Part shown: piece by piece, positions 54,471-64,000 of the stretch
Numbering within the stretch: position 1 is the stretch's first letter
Layout of the letters: each line of letters opens with the position of its first letter
Source: Shinisaurus crocodilurus
Lineage: Eukaryota; Chordata; Lepidosauria; Squamata; Shinisauridae
Assembly (NCBI GenBank): GCA_021292165.1
Contig: CM037877.1
Coordinates: forward strand, 105,523,858 to 105,587,857
DNA: 64,000 nt
Direction: 5' to 3'
Program-made: the position numbers and the translations under genes
The notes under the pieces: generated by a model
Told to the model about the DNA's origin: nothing
Seen by the model: only the letters and a program-made list of their open reading frames with translations
Databases searched by the model: none

Positions 54471-56009
54471 AAAAGGACATGCTTATCCCCATATGCTCTT
54501 TGTGGAGCATTCTTCTGAAAGTGACAGACTGCTGTGCCTCCAGTAGGTCAGACAGAGACCAGCCGGGCCGGAGTGTGTTTGGGGTGGGGCCAGGCTACAT
54601 GCAGCCTGACCCGGCTGGGCAGCCTTACCAATCAGCGCCTGCTCAAAAGGCAGGTCCCAAACAGACTCAGAGGCTGGAAGCAATTGTTGGTTACTACAGC
54701 TACAGCCAGACGCTCCTGACATTCCTGACCTCAGACTTCTGTACCTTTGATCCTTGGAATGACCTTGACCACGACTTTGCCTGATCCTGAACTGGTTTAC
54801 GTTTGCTCTAATTTGGAATGATATATTTTGGCTTCGACCCTCGGACTGTGATAACGACTACGGCTTACCTTGGAACTGGACGGATTTACAACACAGACGG
54901 CACAGAGGCGGCCCTATGTAAGAACACTGCAAAGTTTCCGCAGGACAGGTGCAGAGGTTTATGCAGAAGGGGAAAGCTCTCTCTCTCTTTTTTTTTTGAC
55001 AGGGGGAGTGAGTGATTTGCTTCCATTTCCTTCTCTCCCTGTGGTTTTGGAGGAGAGCAATTTGTATGGAAATGGCATCATAGAGGTGTCTCCGGGCAAG
55101 ATACCTGCAAAGTTTCAGGATAGGTGCAGGGGCTAGGGGCTTTTTTCATAGTGAAGTGTGGGGGCATTGGAATACTGGCCAATGGCCATCTTAGGGTCCC
55201 TGGTAAAACATGCCCTATAATTAGAAGGTGGACCTGTCAGTCATTCAACCCCATTCCTCCCTCCCCCCCATCAGCATTTAGAGAAAGAAAGCCAAGATAC
55301 TAGTTTTGGAGACAAGCTGTCTGCCTTTCCAAAGCCGAATTGCAAATGAAGCCTTCTGCAGGGTACCTACCTGCTTCAGTCCTGGAGGAAAGCCCACTTT
55401 GCCTTGGGAAGCACCAGAAATGGTTCGAATGGGCCTGATTTTGCTCAGGCTTCAGAATTTGGCCGAATCTGATGCATATCTCTCTTAATTATATAGTTTT
55501 GGCTCCTTGCTGCCTTGCTCTGTAGGACAGTGCAGAAAGAAGGCTAAGTATCCAATAAAACTCTGGAATATGGAGACTGGAGAGCAAGTAGCATAAAGAG
55601 TGGTGGAATCAAGAGCAAACCCAACACTAGCCTCATGAAAGAAGCAGGATGGGCAATTTCAGTGCAAATTAAGTTATACTTTATCAATGTGTGCATGTAC
55701 TTCTAGGTTACAAATGCATGGCTGGAAGCAGAAATATATGCAGGGTAATGGCTTTAATTATTGAATAAGATCAGGCCGACTTCATAGTTATAATCTTTCC
55801 TAGCAATACCAACGACTCCTCTCCTGGGACTTGAAATGGCTCTTTAGACCTGGAGGACAGCAGCATTGAGGAAGTTGAGAAAGGGGGCTGATCATTTTTG
55901 AGAAAAGCAACTGTGTTTGGAAACAATGCTTTGAAGCTGAGAGGATAATGGTGTGGGTTTTCTTTAACGGGTTACACAGAGCTGGAGGAGGGATGGGTTC
56001 TAAGATGTG
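54471..56009. other. No gene recognised
   Basis: A T8 run at 54987 and several 60-110-codon frames are present, none with a recognisable product. Probably old intronic and retroposon sequence. Confidence 0.4.
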
Positions 56010-56179
56010 GGCCTGTGGCTTATGCTGGCTCAGCTTGCCTTGTCTGAGCGTGGAAAGCTAAGCAGGGTCAGGCCTGGTTATTACTTGGATGGGAGACCCC
56101 CTCTAGTTTCCTGCGTTGAGCAGGGGGTTGGACTCGATGGCCTTGTAGGCTCCTTCCAACTCTATGATCTATGAAATCT
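56010..56179 (+). repeat. 5S rRNA-headed SINE, plus strand
   Basis: The only plus-strand copy: GGCCTGTGGCTTATGCTGGC, AAGCTAAGCAGGGTCAGG, TTATTACTTGGATGGGAGAC, then GGGGGTTGGACTCGATGGCC and TTCCAACTCTATGATCTATG. It is a SINE and not a 5S gene: the second half is unrelated to 5S rRNA and no T-run terminator follows the 5S part. Confidence 0.9.
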
Positions 56180-56184
56180 ATAAG

Positions 56185-56320
56185 ACAGCTGTCCCCAACC
56201 TGACGTCCTCCAGATGGGTTGGACTACAACTTCCATCGTCCCCAGCTTGCTGGCTGGGGGATGATGAAAGTCATATTCCAACTCATCTGGAGGGCACCAG
56301 GTTGGGGAAGGTGGTGCTAA
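56185..56320. mobile_element. Short hAT-like MITE
   Basis: Outer ends CAGCTGTCCCCAACCTG and, inverted, CACCTTCCCCAACCTGGTG. The interior is symmetric with GGACTACAACTTCCATCG and GATGAAAGTCATATTCC around CAGCTTGCTGGCTGGGG. Related pieces without both ends are seen at 27400-27465 and 45205-45262. Confidence 0.7.
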
Positions 56321-56375
56321 GATTTTGTATTTATTATGAAGTATTTTGATTTTTGATTTTGTAAACCAGTTAGAG

Positions 56376-56778
56376 CAGGGGGTGGGCAACATGCGGCCCT
56401 CACAGCCCCCCTGGGCAGCCCCCACCACCCAAAATATTCAGGGGACCTCCCCATTTTTATTTTTTAAAAAACAAAATGGCATTTGGAGCTGCTAAGCAGT
56501 GCCAAGAGTCAAAATTAGCTCGTTTGCAAGCTAATTTTGACCTTTTAAGCATTCTGTAGCAGCAACAGACCACCAGCAGAGTGAAAATTAGCTTGCAAAC
56601 AAGCTAATTTCAACCTTTTTAGTGTTCTGTAGTAGCTACAGATGCCATTTTTTTGTTTTTTGTCTTTTATTCCTCCCCGTTTTTGGCACCTGTGGGAGGG
56701 GGTGTTAGTGGCCTATGGTGGTGGGGTCTGGGGGGGGATGAAAATGGTGTCCACACCTCCCAAGGTTGCTCACCCCTG
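56376..56778. mobile_element. hAT-like element, 403 bp
   Basis: Ends CAGGGGGTGGGCAAC and the inverse of CAGGGGTGAGCAACC. Inside, about 60 bp (AAAATTAGCT...GCAAGCTAATTTTGACC, then AGCATTCTGTAGCAGC) occurs twice in tandem, each copy holding its own small hairpin. Flanking 8-mers match poorly. Confidence 0.75.
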
Positions 56779-57094
56779 GCTTAGTGATATTTTTTGTTAT
56801 GTTGGGTGGTATATAAATTGATTAAATAAAATAATAATAATATACATAAAATTTTGGAAAGGGATGGGCTACAGCAGACCCTTAGCCCACTCCATGCCCC
56901 ATAGAGTGGGCTAAGGTAGTGGGAATGAGTGGGTGGGGGTGTAAGAAATTGTTTTTTAAAAGGTTACAAAACTACACTGATGGCCTGCCGGTTGAAAAGC
57001 AGGTTACCCCTGCCCCAGCAACAAATAAACAAATAAACAAACTGTGGGGGATCGCTTCCAGTGGTGGAATTGTCAACAGGAACTTTATTATTTA

Positions 57095-57430
57095 TTTATT
57101 TACAACATTTATATACCGCTCCACATCTAAACATTCTGCAGTGGAGAACAATAAAAGATAAAAAGGATAAAACAACCATATTAAAAATGTTGTTTTTAAA
57201 AAACAGAGTACCACTGAAAACCGTGGCTGGTCAATCAAGGAAGGCTTCTTGAAATAAATATGTTTTCAGGAGGGGCCACCACAATATTGGTGCCTGCCTG
57301 ACCTCCAGAGGCAGGGAGTTCCATAGAAAGGGGGCCACCACATTGAAAGCTCTTCTCCAGGTGGACTCCAATCAGGCCATAGGTCCATGCAGAACCACCA
57401 GGAGCATCCCAACCAATGACCTCAGTAACC
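57095..57430 (-). repeat. LINE 3' end fragment
   Basis: Begins with TTTATTTATTTACAACATTTATA and TACCGC, followed by ATAAAAC-rich sequence and GGGAGTTCCATAGAAAGGGG, the reversed 3' part of a CR1/L3-type LINE whose coding end is lost. Comparable tails lie at 15110-15270 and 23545-23640 (minus) and 24180-24238 (plus, with GCCCAGCCAGATGGGCGAT). Confidence 0.6.
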
Positions 57431-57597
57431 AGGCAGGCTCAGTTACTGGCAGTAACAGCTTCAAGCTAAAACGTGCTGGTATTTTTGGCTACACCCCTTT
57501 TGCCTCTGGCCCCACCCTCCACTGGAATGCGGCCCCCAAGAGCTTCTCTGAAATTCACTTTGGCCCTCAGGTTGAAAGAGGCTCAACACCCCTGTTC
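57431..57597. mobile_element. hAT-like fragment, same family as 12900-13266
   Basis: Shares AGTTACTGGCAGTAACAGC, AAGCTAAAACGTGCTGGT and the right end GTTGAAAGAGGCTCAACACC. The left part has been replaced by LINE-like sequence. Confidence 0.65.
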
Positions 57598-57689
57598 TAC
57601 ATGATGAGTCCTTCCCCACACTTTGAGTCATTAGCCAGTATGCCCTAGAGGGAAAATCCTTTATCTCCCACCCAGTCTTAGTCACAGGG

Positions 57690-58006
57690 ACTGGGTTCAG
57701 ACAACAGGATAACCCACACTCAAGGGTTGAGTATGGGTTGAGCATGGGTTGTTGTTGAAGCATGGGTTGTCGTTGAAACATGTGGGCTATCGTGTTGTCT
57801 GAACCCAGCTGCACTAACCACAAACAACCCATGAAGAGAATCCATGGTTTCTTGTCAGGTTGTGAACTGTGGGTTGTTCACCATGGTTTGTTATCTCGGA
57901 CAACACAATAACCCATGGTTCAACCACAACTCATGTTTCAACAACAACCTACACTCAACCTATACTCAACCCTTGAGGGTAGGTTATCCTGTTGTCTCAG
58001 CCCAGT
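57690..58006. mobile_element. 317-bp foldback element
   Basis: The left end ACTGGGTTCAGACAACAGGA recurs inverted at the right end (TCCTGTTGTCTCAGCCCAGT). Arms of about 120 bp rich in GGGTTGAG/CTCAACCC are nearly complementary, with an asymmetric loop. No coding sequence. A flanking duplication was not identified, so the transposon class is open. Confidence 0.75.
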
Positions 58007-58934
58007 CAGGGTGTCTTCCCTTTTACACTCTGCCCAACATCCAATCTCTATTTGTGGCAATTCCTTTGTTCAGTTCTGTGGAGGAAGGGGGGGCTGGCTG
58101 ACCCGTCACAACCCACCCTTTCCTACCCAAAGGACCCAAGACCCCCAGAGATCTCAAGGTACCAGACTGCCAGCCTCTGCTGTCTGCAATCCTACTTGAA
58201 TCTCTGTTCAGGGACTTGCCTTTATGACTGTAACCTGGATTTAGTTGCTGGAACCACAGAGCAATCCACAAACACCATGTGGGGTAAAAAACCAAAAGAA
58301 GGTTTATTCAGGTAGCATGTTACACAAAAGTTGGGAAATGAGAGAAGCACACGAAATAGAGAGACACTTTGGTACAAAGTAATAGAGCTACAAAAATAAC
58401 AAAACCTACTGATTCCTTATATCTCCCAGGCACACAACTTGTTACCTGGGGGTCAGTTCTCTTCAGGGTTGGGTCCAGCACAGCCTCGCTGCCCGGGAAG
58501 ACTACACACCTACCCGAAGGTCCGAGATGGGTAGCCCTCCACAAGGCTTGCCATTGCCAAAGCCCTCATTCAGCTAATTTCACCAGGAGCTACCTGGGGT
58601 CGGATCCAGAGGCCACCCGAAGGCTTGGGCCTCTGCTTGGCTTGCCGCCATTGCTCCAACAGCCAGCAACCACGCGATGACAAAGACAAAGAAAAAAAAA
58701 CCCCTCACACTTTAGAATATAGCTCTTTCCCCCTCCCCTCCTCCTTCCTGTAGCTCTGCTGCCTCTTAGCCAATCAAGATGAACTTCACCTGGCCAGGCA
58801 GGGGAGGGGAACTCATGACTCATGACGTTTGCATTTGAAAGCCGGGTCTCCGGCTTTTCAGGACTTCCAGGCGCCACCCAGAGGAACTATGCACACTTCG
58901 CCCCGCCCAGCCTTTAGCCGGTTCACACATGAGG
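58007..58934 (-). other. Unclassified, LTR-like block
   Basis: On the minus strand there is a possible AATAAA (58302-58307) ahead of promoter-like GC-rich sequence. The block is bounded by no repeat I could match. An old solo LTR is one possibility; no supporting duplication was found. Confidence 0.25.
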
Positions 58935-58980
58935 GTGTGTGTGTGTGTGTGTGTGTGTGTGCATGCGTGTGCGTGTGCAT
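58935..58980. repeat. (TG)n microsatellite
   Basis: About fifteen TG units grading into GCATGC-type alternating purine-pyrimidine sequence to 58997. A shorter (TG)8 lies at 61557-61572. Confidence 0.9.
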
Positions 58981-59093
58981 GTGCATGCATGCATGTAGGA
59001 ACCCCCAAAGGCTCTTTTTCTCCACAAGTTCCAAATGTATATTTATATTAGTGATATATTGATGGGACTTGTATACCAGTGGCAGGCCTTATT

Positions 59094-59261
59094 CATAGAT
59101 TTCATAGATCATAGAGTTGGAAGGGGCCTACAAGGCCATGGAGTCCAACCCCCTGCTCAATGCAGGAAACTGGAGGAGGGGTCTCCCATCCAAGTAATAA
59201 CCAGGCTGACCCTGCTTAGCTTTCTACACAGACAAGCTGAGCCAGCGTGAGCCACAGGCCT
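59094..59261 (-). repeat. 5S rRNA-headed SINE
   Basis: Full-length-like minus-strand copy with small differences in the head (AAACTAGAAAGC-type end at 59219-59226). It sits 320 bp from the CR1 LINE at 59580 that shares its tail type. Confidence 0.88.
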
Positions 59262-59579
59262 GAAAGCCTTTATAACTTACAATGAACCAAACTGAATGCA
59301 GCCCACCACCATGTATGGGAACCAAGTAGGGGATCACTATCCTTTTGCTGAAAACCTGGGACTGTTAGAGGGGAAGTTACAATAGAAGAATCATGAGCTG
59401 CATTCAGTTTGGTGCATCACAAGTTGTACAGGCTTGCCAATGGTAAAAAAAAAAGCACATTAGCAGAGTTTTCTTCTTCTTTTTTTAACCACCAAGGCTA
59501 TAAATATGCCAAACTGCAGATAAAGTTAAAAATAGGTGTGAATAATATTTCCAAATCTGAAAAGAAGAGAAACATCAAC

Positions 59580-60545
59580 CTGGAGAGAAATGACAGGCGG
59601 GGTCCTGCAGGAATCTGTCCTGGGCCCAGTGTTGTTTGGCATAAATGACTTGGATGAGGGCGCAGAGGGGACACGCAGAAAATCTGCAGATGATGCCAAA
59701 CTGTGGGGGATCGCTAATGTCTTAGCAGACAGAAGCAGGATATTCAAGATCATCTTAATGGGATGGAGAAGTGGGCCCAAAAGTAACAGAACAAACGTCA
59801 ACGGAGATAAATGTGAAGTTCTGCATTTAGGTAGGAAAAATCAGATGCACAAATACAGGGTGGCGAACACCTGGCTTGACAGCAGCACATGTTAAAAGGA
59901 CACAGGGTTTTATACGGAGGTTTAGATCACAAGCTAAACCTGAGTCAGCAGAGATGCGGCCGCTAAAAAAGCAAATGCAACCTTAGCCTGCTTCAACAGA
60001 AGTACAGTGTCCAGATCAAGAGGAGTGATTGTGCCACTCCGTGGAGGCTGGTGGCTCCAGTGTCAGTGGGGCAGTGTAATCCGTACCAGGCTTCAGTCTG
60101 AACTTTTAAAGAGCTATCCACGGTTCTGAACCTGATCCCCAAAATAGGTTCGGTGCCATGGAGAGCTCCTTTAAAGTTCGGACTACAACCCAGAGTGGAT
60201 ACACGGCCCCACTGACATTGGAGCCACCAGCCACTGCCGGTACCACTCTATTCTGCTTTGGTGAGACTTCATTAGAGTACTATGTCCACTTCCGGGCACC
60301 ACAGTTTAAGAAAGACATCAACAAACTGGACGATGTCCAGCAGAGGGTGACAAAGATGGCGAGGGGCCTGGAGAGCAAGCCCTGTGAGGAAAGGTTGAAG
60401 GAGTTGGGTGTTTTTTCCTTTGCTAGAGCTTTTTAAGCAGAGGCTGGATGGCCACCTATCAGGGATGCTGCTGTAGCAATGCACTTCCTGTATCAGAAAG
60501 GGGTTGGACTAGATGACCATGAAGGTCCCTTCCACCTATAACATC
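59580..60545 (+). pseudogene. CR1-type LINE, RT C-terminal part and 3' end, subfamily B
   Basis: The frame begins with GGVLQESVLGPVLFGINDLDEG, then KSADDAKLWGIANVLADR, DKCEVLHLGRKNQMHKYRV and TWLDSSTC, clear RT sequence with the catalytic AD-D replaced by ADDAK. After a foldback insertion (60040-60240) it resumes with [20 protein letters not shown] and [11 protein letters not shown]. Its 3' end reads GGGGTTGGACTAGATGACC...CCCTTCCACCTATAA, which is also the tail of the 5S-headed SINEs in this window. Stops and frame changes make it non-functional. Confidence 0.85.
60040..60240. mobile_element. Foldback hAT-like MITE inside a CR1 LINE
   Basis: Two arms read GGCTGGTGGCTCCA(G/A)TGTCAG on opposite strands, with a central hairpin around AGAGCTATCCA and TGGAGAGCTCC. 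Flanks TGCCACTC (60032-60039) and TACCACTC (60241-60248) match at 7 of 8 bases, as expected for a decayed hAT target duplication. It interrupts the LINE reading frame. Confidence 0.75.
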
Positions 60546-60710
60546 AGCATGCATGGAAGCTCGCAGAGGTTTTACCGTGCAATCCTCAGCATTCGATGGG
60601 GCTTACTCCCTAGTGTGTGGGTATGTTTCTTGAAGTTTGTAGCCTTCCTGTGTTCTCCCTCCCCCCCTCTCTCTCACACACACACTATGCCATCAGGTAA
60701 ATCACTTTCA

Positions 60711-60888
60711 GTCCAATCCTATAACATGTTTACTTGTTTGGAAGTAAGTCCCACTGAATTAAATGGGTCTTACTCATAGACATAGGATTGAAGTCTTAGG
60801 CTGCAATCCTATACATACTTACTTGAGAGTAAGGCCTCAATGGGTCTTACTTCTGAGTAGACATGCATAGGACTGCACTGTTCAACTC
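60711..60888. repeat. Two type I palindromic repeats in tandem
   Basis: Copy one (60711-60795) has AAGTAAGTCCCACTGAATTA; copy two (60796-60888) begins TTAGGCTGCAATCCTATAC and ends CATGCATAGGACTGCACTG. Each is a separate near-palindrome. Further decayed copies are at 13290-13358, 19424-19503, 47115-47180 and 48120-48190. Confidence 0.75.
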
Positions 60889-62213
60889 TATCTGCCTCAG
60901 TTCTCTGTGCAGGGAAAAAAATAGCTTTCTCTGACTCTGAATTGCCTTTTTAGATTTAAGAATACAACCTGCAGTGAGCTAAGTGAAGAAGAAAACGAAA
61001 GTTTCCACAAACTCTAGGAAGGTGTCAGCTATCACCTTTCCATGGCCCCAAGACCCATGGGTCAAATCACTGATCTCTGGCCTGTTGGCTCACCAGATTC
61101 CTGGATCCTAAATGCAAAGCAAAGAAGCAGGAGAGTTTTGCTTTTAAAGGACACCTGGAAGTTGCTTAGCTAAATGAGAGTCGTGCAGTGCCTTGAATGT
61201 TGATAAGTGCTGTATAAATTATGAATTATTATTATTATTTAGTACTATTGTTACTATTAACAATAGCAAGTGGTTAAGCTTCTCAGATATGGGAATTTGT
61301 CTCACCTACCTGTGCATTTGAGTGTGTGTGTGACTTACACACAATTAAATGTATACATGCCTATCTGCAGTATGCATGCATAAGATTGCACGCATGAGAT
61401 AGAACAAAGCTGTTTTCCCTCTACCAAATCATTTGAGAGATGTGGAACAGGATCTGTGAGGGAACCAACTTGAGTTCTTTAACAGTTCAGTGAGCTTTAG
61501 AACCACACAAGGGTCTGGGCACAGATGTTCAGAGCGAAGTTAAAACAACATGGATCGGTGTGTGTGTGTGTGTAAAACTTGTTTTGATTTGTTGGATACC
61601 CCCCTGGATTCTTCGAGAACAAGAGAAGTGAGTTGCAGTTGCTAGGTGGGCTCTTTTAACTTTATGAAAAGTTCGTTTAGCACTGAATGCAGATATATCT
61701 TTGGGACGCATCCTTCTTATTCCGTGGAGCCAGTTGGGGAACAGCCGCCAGGGATCAGCCAGCCTGACTTTTCCAGGAGGAGCGATGCTCCCCGGAGGAT
61801 AGAAAACAGCAAAAGCAGAAACCCAGCCTAGCAAAGGAGACCTGCAGAGGTGAGCAGGTAGCACCTGGCAGAGAAGTGCGATGGGTGGCCTTGAACGGGG
61901 AAGAATTTCGGGTGGGAGAGTCTTCGCCCATCTAAACCCTCCTGGCTGGTTCAGAGGCGCACTGTCCCTGGTGCCGATCGCTCCACTCAGCTTGGCAAAC
62001 TGAACTCGCATTCTCCCCTGGAACCCGCCCGCCCCCGCCCTCTCGACTGAAGGTCTTAAATATTTATCTCAGCTCTGGGCGATTCGCTCCCCTCCCCTCC
62101 GCCACTTCGTCGTGCGCCTTGGCAGAGGCAAGACACCCCCCCACACACACACAAAGACAGGCATCCCTTCCTTCCTCCCCTCCCCCCACTGCCGAGCCCC
62201 CCCTCCCCCGCCC
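60889..62213. other. Intron flank next to GRIN3A exon 1
   Basis: Contains the L2-like tail and a (TG)8 run. From about 61730 the GC content climbs toward the CpG-rich exon. The minus-strand frame 61529-62011 has no recognisable product. Confidence 0.4.
61150..61255 (+). repeat. L2-like 3' end fragment
   Basis: AGTGCCTTGAATGTTGATAA and GTGCTGTATAAATTATGAA followed by (ATT)n resemble an L2-type LINE 3' end. Confidence 0.5.
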
Positions 62214-62219
62214 CCTTAC
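62214..62219 (-). other. GRIN3A: GRIN3A exon 1 splice donor
   Basis: Read on the minus strand, the exon ends AGC CAG and continues GTAAGG, a near-consensus U2 donor in phase 0. The open frame continues into low-complexity Gly/Arg-rich sequence beyond this point, where resemblance to GluN3A stops, which supports the donor. Confidence 0.9.
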
Positions 62220-62960
62220 CTGGCTCTTTCTAGGGAACTCGTTGAGCACGATGCTGACCACCGGGACGTGCAGAGCGGTGGCGACGAAGTCCATCTGCAG
62301 CATCTCGCTCCTGCTCTGGGGGAAGGCGAGGATGGCCGAGACCCCTTGCACCACCACCGTGTGGCAGACGCTCTGCAGGAAGGAGACCGGGTCGTTGCTC
62401 CAGGAGGCGCTGGGCGAAGAGAAGGGGAAGAGAGGTAGATCGCCCAGCCCGGCCTCGATGGCCATCACGACCTCCAGGGACAGGTTGTAAGGCAGCAGCC
62501 CCTTGACGCGGTTGAGGGTCTCCACCGCCAGCAGGAGCGCCTCCCTTGGCAGCAGCGCCTGGTCTCGACTCTCGGGGCCGACCCGGTTCCCGGCGCCCAA
62601 GTGCGCGCGGCTCTTCAGGCTGGTCGCCGTCCGCCACCTCTCCGGCGAGCCCGGGGTGCCCGTCCACTCCGCCGTCTGGCGCGCAGCTTCGGCGGCCAGC
62701 CCCGCCGCGTCCTCTTCGGCGGGGAGCCCCCCTGCCGGCGGGAGGTCATGGTGCGTCCCGCCGGCTCGAGAGGCAGCCGCAGCAGCCCAGGGCTGCAGGT
62801 GCGCCGCCCCGATCCTCACCGTGTGCCCGATCCGCTTGAGGATCTGGCAGGGCTGCGGGTGGCACGAAGAGACGGGCACCCTGGCCAGCACCAGGGCGCA
62901 GGGCGGCAGGAGCAACAGACAGACCCTGCTCAGGAGCCACCACACGCTCAGTCTCCACAT
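62220..62960 (-). CDS. GRIN3A: GRIN3A exon 1 (NMDA receptor GluN3A, N-terminal part)
   Basis: This exon encodes the first 247 residues of an NMDA-type ionotropic glutamate receptor subunit. GluN3A assembles with GluN1 (and GluN2) at the neuronal plasma membrane, binds glycine and lowers Mg block and Ca permeability. Residues 1 to about 26 form a hydrophobic signal peptide ([14 protein letters not shown]). The start of the amino-terminal domain follows ([21 protein letters not shown], then [17 protein letters not shown] and [20 protein letters not shown]), all strongly like vertebrate GluN3A as I recall it. NLS is a possible glycosylation site. Residues about 55-130 are Ala/Gly/Glu-rich and look poorly conserved. 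The start is the first ATG in this frame (62958-62960) and begins the family-typical MWRLS. The frame ends on a complete codon (phase 0) directly before a GT donor. No later exon is visible, so the gene is partial here. Confidence 0.95.
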
Positions 62961-63780
62961 CACTGGAGAGCCAGTGGCCCGGCGCGCCAGGAGAAGCCCC
63001 CTTCCCCCCCGCCGCCGCCTTGGCACCTCAGCCGCCGCCTCCGACGCTAGGCGCTCCTCTCCAGCCGGTGCCTCTCCCTCCGCCAGCCATACAAGTTGGA
63101 GGGCTCTCCGGTCACTCCAGGCGCCGTGGGTGCTCCCAAAGTCGACATCAGCCAGGGCGGAGAGAGCCCCGACGGGCGGCAGCGGTGGCAGCAGCAGCAG
63201 CCGCCTCCCCGAGGCAGAGGCGTCCGATCGCCGCCTCCGAGAGACCCCCGGCTTCCCGCCCTCGCGACCCCCCGCAACTCGCCCCGGGGCTTAGTTAGAA
63301 GGGGAATCGGAAGGCGATCCATTCAATCCCAGGAGGGTCGCCACAGCCCTTCGGGGCGATCCCTCGCGACGCCATGACTTGGATCAGCTAGCAGGGACCG
63401 ACTGGGGAATCCAGATCTCCAGATCGCCAACGGGGAAAGCGGGCAGCAAGATGCCAGCCTCCAGATCTGCCTCATCTCCCTTAGGCCACCACTTTCCCCT
63501 TCTTGTTCTTGTTGTTGTTCTTCTTCCCCTCCAAGAGGCTTCCCCACAATCCCCTTCCCCGCTTTGGAGGCTCTTGCGAAGAGGAGCCCAAAGTTGCCAA
63601 GCGGGAAGGCTTGAGCGAGCGGCAGCCGCGGTTGCTGCTCGTCCGAAGTGGCTCCAGTCGGTCGCTTGGCTGCGCTAAACACCCACTGACTGACTGCCGA
63701 AGGCGGCTTTGGAAAAGCGAGCAGGTAGCGCCCTGAGCGGGACAAAACTCCCCGCGAGGAATGCTGGGAATTGTAGGCGG
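62961..63780 (-). promoter_or_regulatory. GRIN3A: GRIN3A 5' UTR and CpG-rich promoter region
   Basis: The sequence immediately upstream of the start codon is very GC- and CpG-rich, with several GGCGG/CCGCC blocks and (CAG/CTG)-like triplet runs near 63185-63205. The CpG-rich zone extends over the exon itself and fades near 63780 into a CT microsatellite. No TATA box was found. Transcription start and UTR length cannot be set from sequence alone. The many long frames on the plus strand here are by-products of high GC. Confidence 0.7.
63755..63777 (-). promoter_or_regulatory. ZNF143/THAP11 (SBS)-like promoter motif
   Basis: On the minus strand this reads CTACAATTCCCAGCATTCC, very close to the known ZNF143/Staf binding site core ACTACAATTCCCAGCATGC. 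It lies about 800 bp upstream of the GRIN3A start codon at the edge of the CpG-rich zone, a typical position for this factor. The same word also occurs in interspersed repeats of this window, so it may be repeat-derived. Confidence 0.6.
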
Positions 63781-63861
63781 CTGGGAAGCGTCCGTAGCGC
63801 CGGGGCTTTCTAGCACTGGCCTTGACTCCTATTTTTAACCTAAGCCATATTTCAGAAGTCT

Positions 63862-63885
63862 TCTCTCTCTCTCTCTCTCTCTCTC
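63862..63885. repeat. (CT)n microsatellite upstream of GRIN3A
   Basis: About twelve CT dinucleotides followed by C-rich sequence, just beyond the CpG-rich promoter. The remaining bases to 64000 show no recognisable feature. Confidence 0.9.
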
Positions 63886-64000
63886 CCCCGCCCTCTCCAC
63901 CGCTCCCTTTCCCCCTCTTGCCGTCCCCATCATTACAGGTTGTCTAGGATCCGAGGAGAAGAGAGAACACAGTCCATGGATTTCATCTCCATTTATGCCC

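Larger units (their letters stand above)
1..62213 (-). other. GRIN3A: GRIN3A intron 1 (partial, at least 62 kb)
   Basis: Exon 1 is transcribed leftward and no exon 2 is seen. In other vertebrates exon 2 begins soon after the N-terminal segment and encodes a long conserved stretch of the amino-terminal domain, which would be easy to recognise. None of the minus-strand frames below the donor resembles it. I infer that the whole interval is intronic and filled mainly with mobile elements. An assembly join error could break this reading but nothing in the sequence suggests one. Confidence 0.75.

Noticed and set aside
56010..56179. Possible 5S rRNA gene
   Set aside because: Only the internal promoter half resembles 5S; the second half is a LINE-type tail and six similar dispersed copies exist, so it is a SINE.
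58023..58871. Solo LTR or host exon
   Set aside because: Several frames and a possible AATAAA exist, but no matching second copy, no target duplication and no recognisable protein were found, so only a tentative entry is kept.
62503..63294. 263-codon plus-strand frame antisense to GRIN3A
   Set aside because: Product of high GC opposite a real exon; composition-driven Arg/Ala/Pro/Ser sequence with no domain.

Overview
The window looks like nuclear DNA from a squamate reptile, most likely a lizard. The evidence is the repeat content: a tRNA-derived SINE of the Sauria type, a 5S rRNA-headed SINE, CR1/L3- and L1-type LINE remnants, many short hAT-like elements with 8-bp target duplications, and abundant (CA)n/(GA)n. 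The species cannot be named from the sequence alone.

Only one host protein-coding segment is recognisable. It is exon 1 of GRIN3A (NMDA receptor subunit GluN3A) on the minus strand at 62220-62960, with a GTAAGG donor just below it and a CpG-rich 5' UTR/promoter above it (about 62961-63780) that carries a ZNF143/THAP11-like motif. No open frame in 1-62213 resembles GRIN3A exon 2, so essentially all of the rest is read as part of a very large GRIN3A intron 1.

The intron is a dense record of transposition. Its most informative resident is a nearly full-length LTR retrotransposon at 32753-39570: two LTRs of about 1.07 kb, 5-bp target duplication, tRNA-Leu-type primer site and polypurine tract. 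It is a Ty3/gypsy element, but its pol order is protease - integrase - reverse transcriptase - RNase H, the order used by Ty1/copia. That order is the hallmark of Gmr1-like elements. Its Gag carries a segment resembling the SCAN domain of vertebrate zinc-finger proteins, as expected if SCAN came from a Gmr1-like capsid. The LTRs differ by only about eight substitutions by eye, but by several tandem-repeat copies. The copy appears disabled by a frame change inside the protease and an in-frame stop between RT and RNase H. It sits inside a hAT-like element, which itself sits inside an L1 remnant.

Other layout: 0-13 kb has CR1 fragments, a foldback element and one copy of a 600-bp repeat. 13-31 kb has a 300-bp purine tract, foldback elements, a 2.46-kb hAT-type element (19552-22008) holding an inverted copy of the 600-bp repeat, SINEs and a solo LTR. 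40-61 kb has nested hAT-like elements, a second copy of the solo LTR inside a LINE, CR1/L3 LINEs, SINEs and a 317-bp foldback element. Two SINE families share their 3' tails with CR1-type LINEs in the same window, a plausible record of SINE-LINE partnership. None of the hAT-like elements shows a transposase frame, so all appear non-autonomous.
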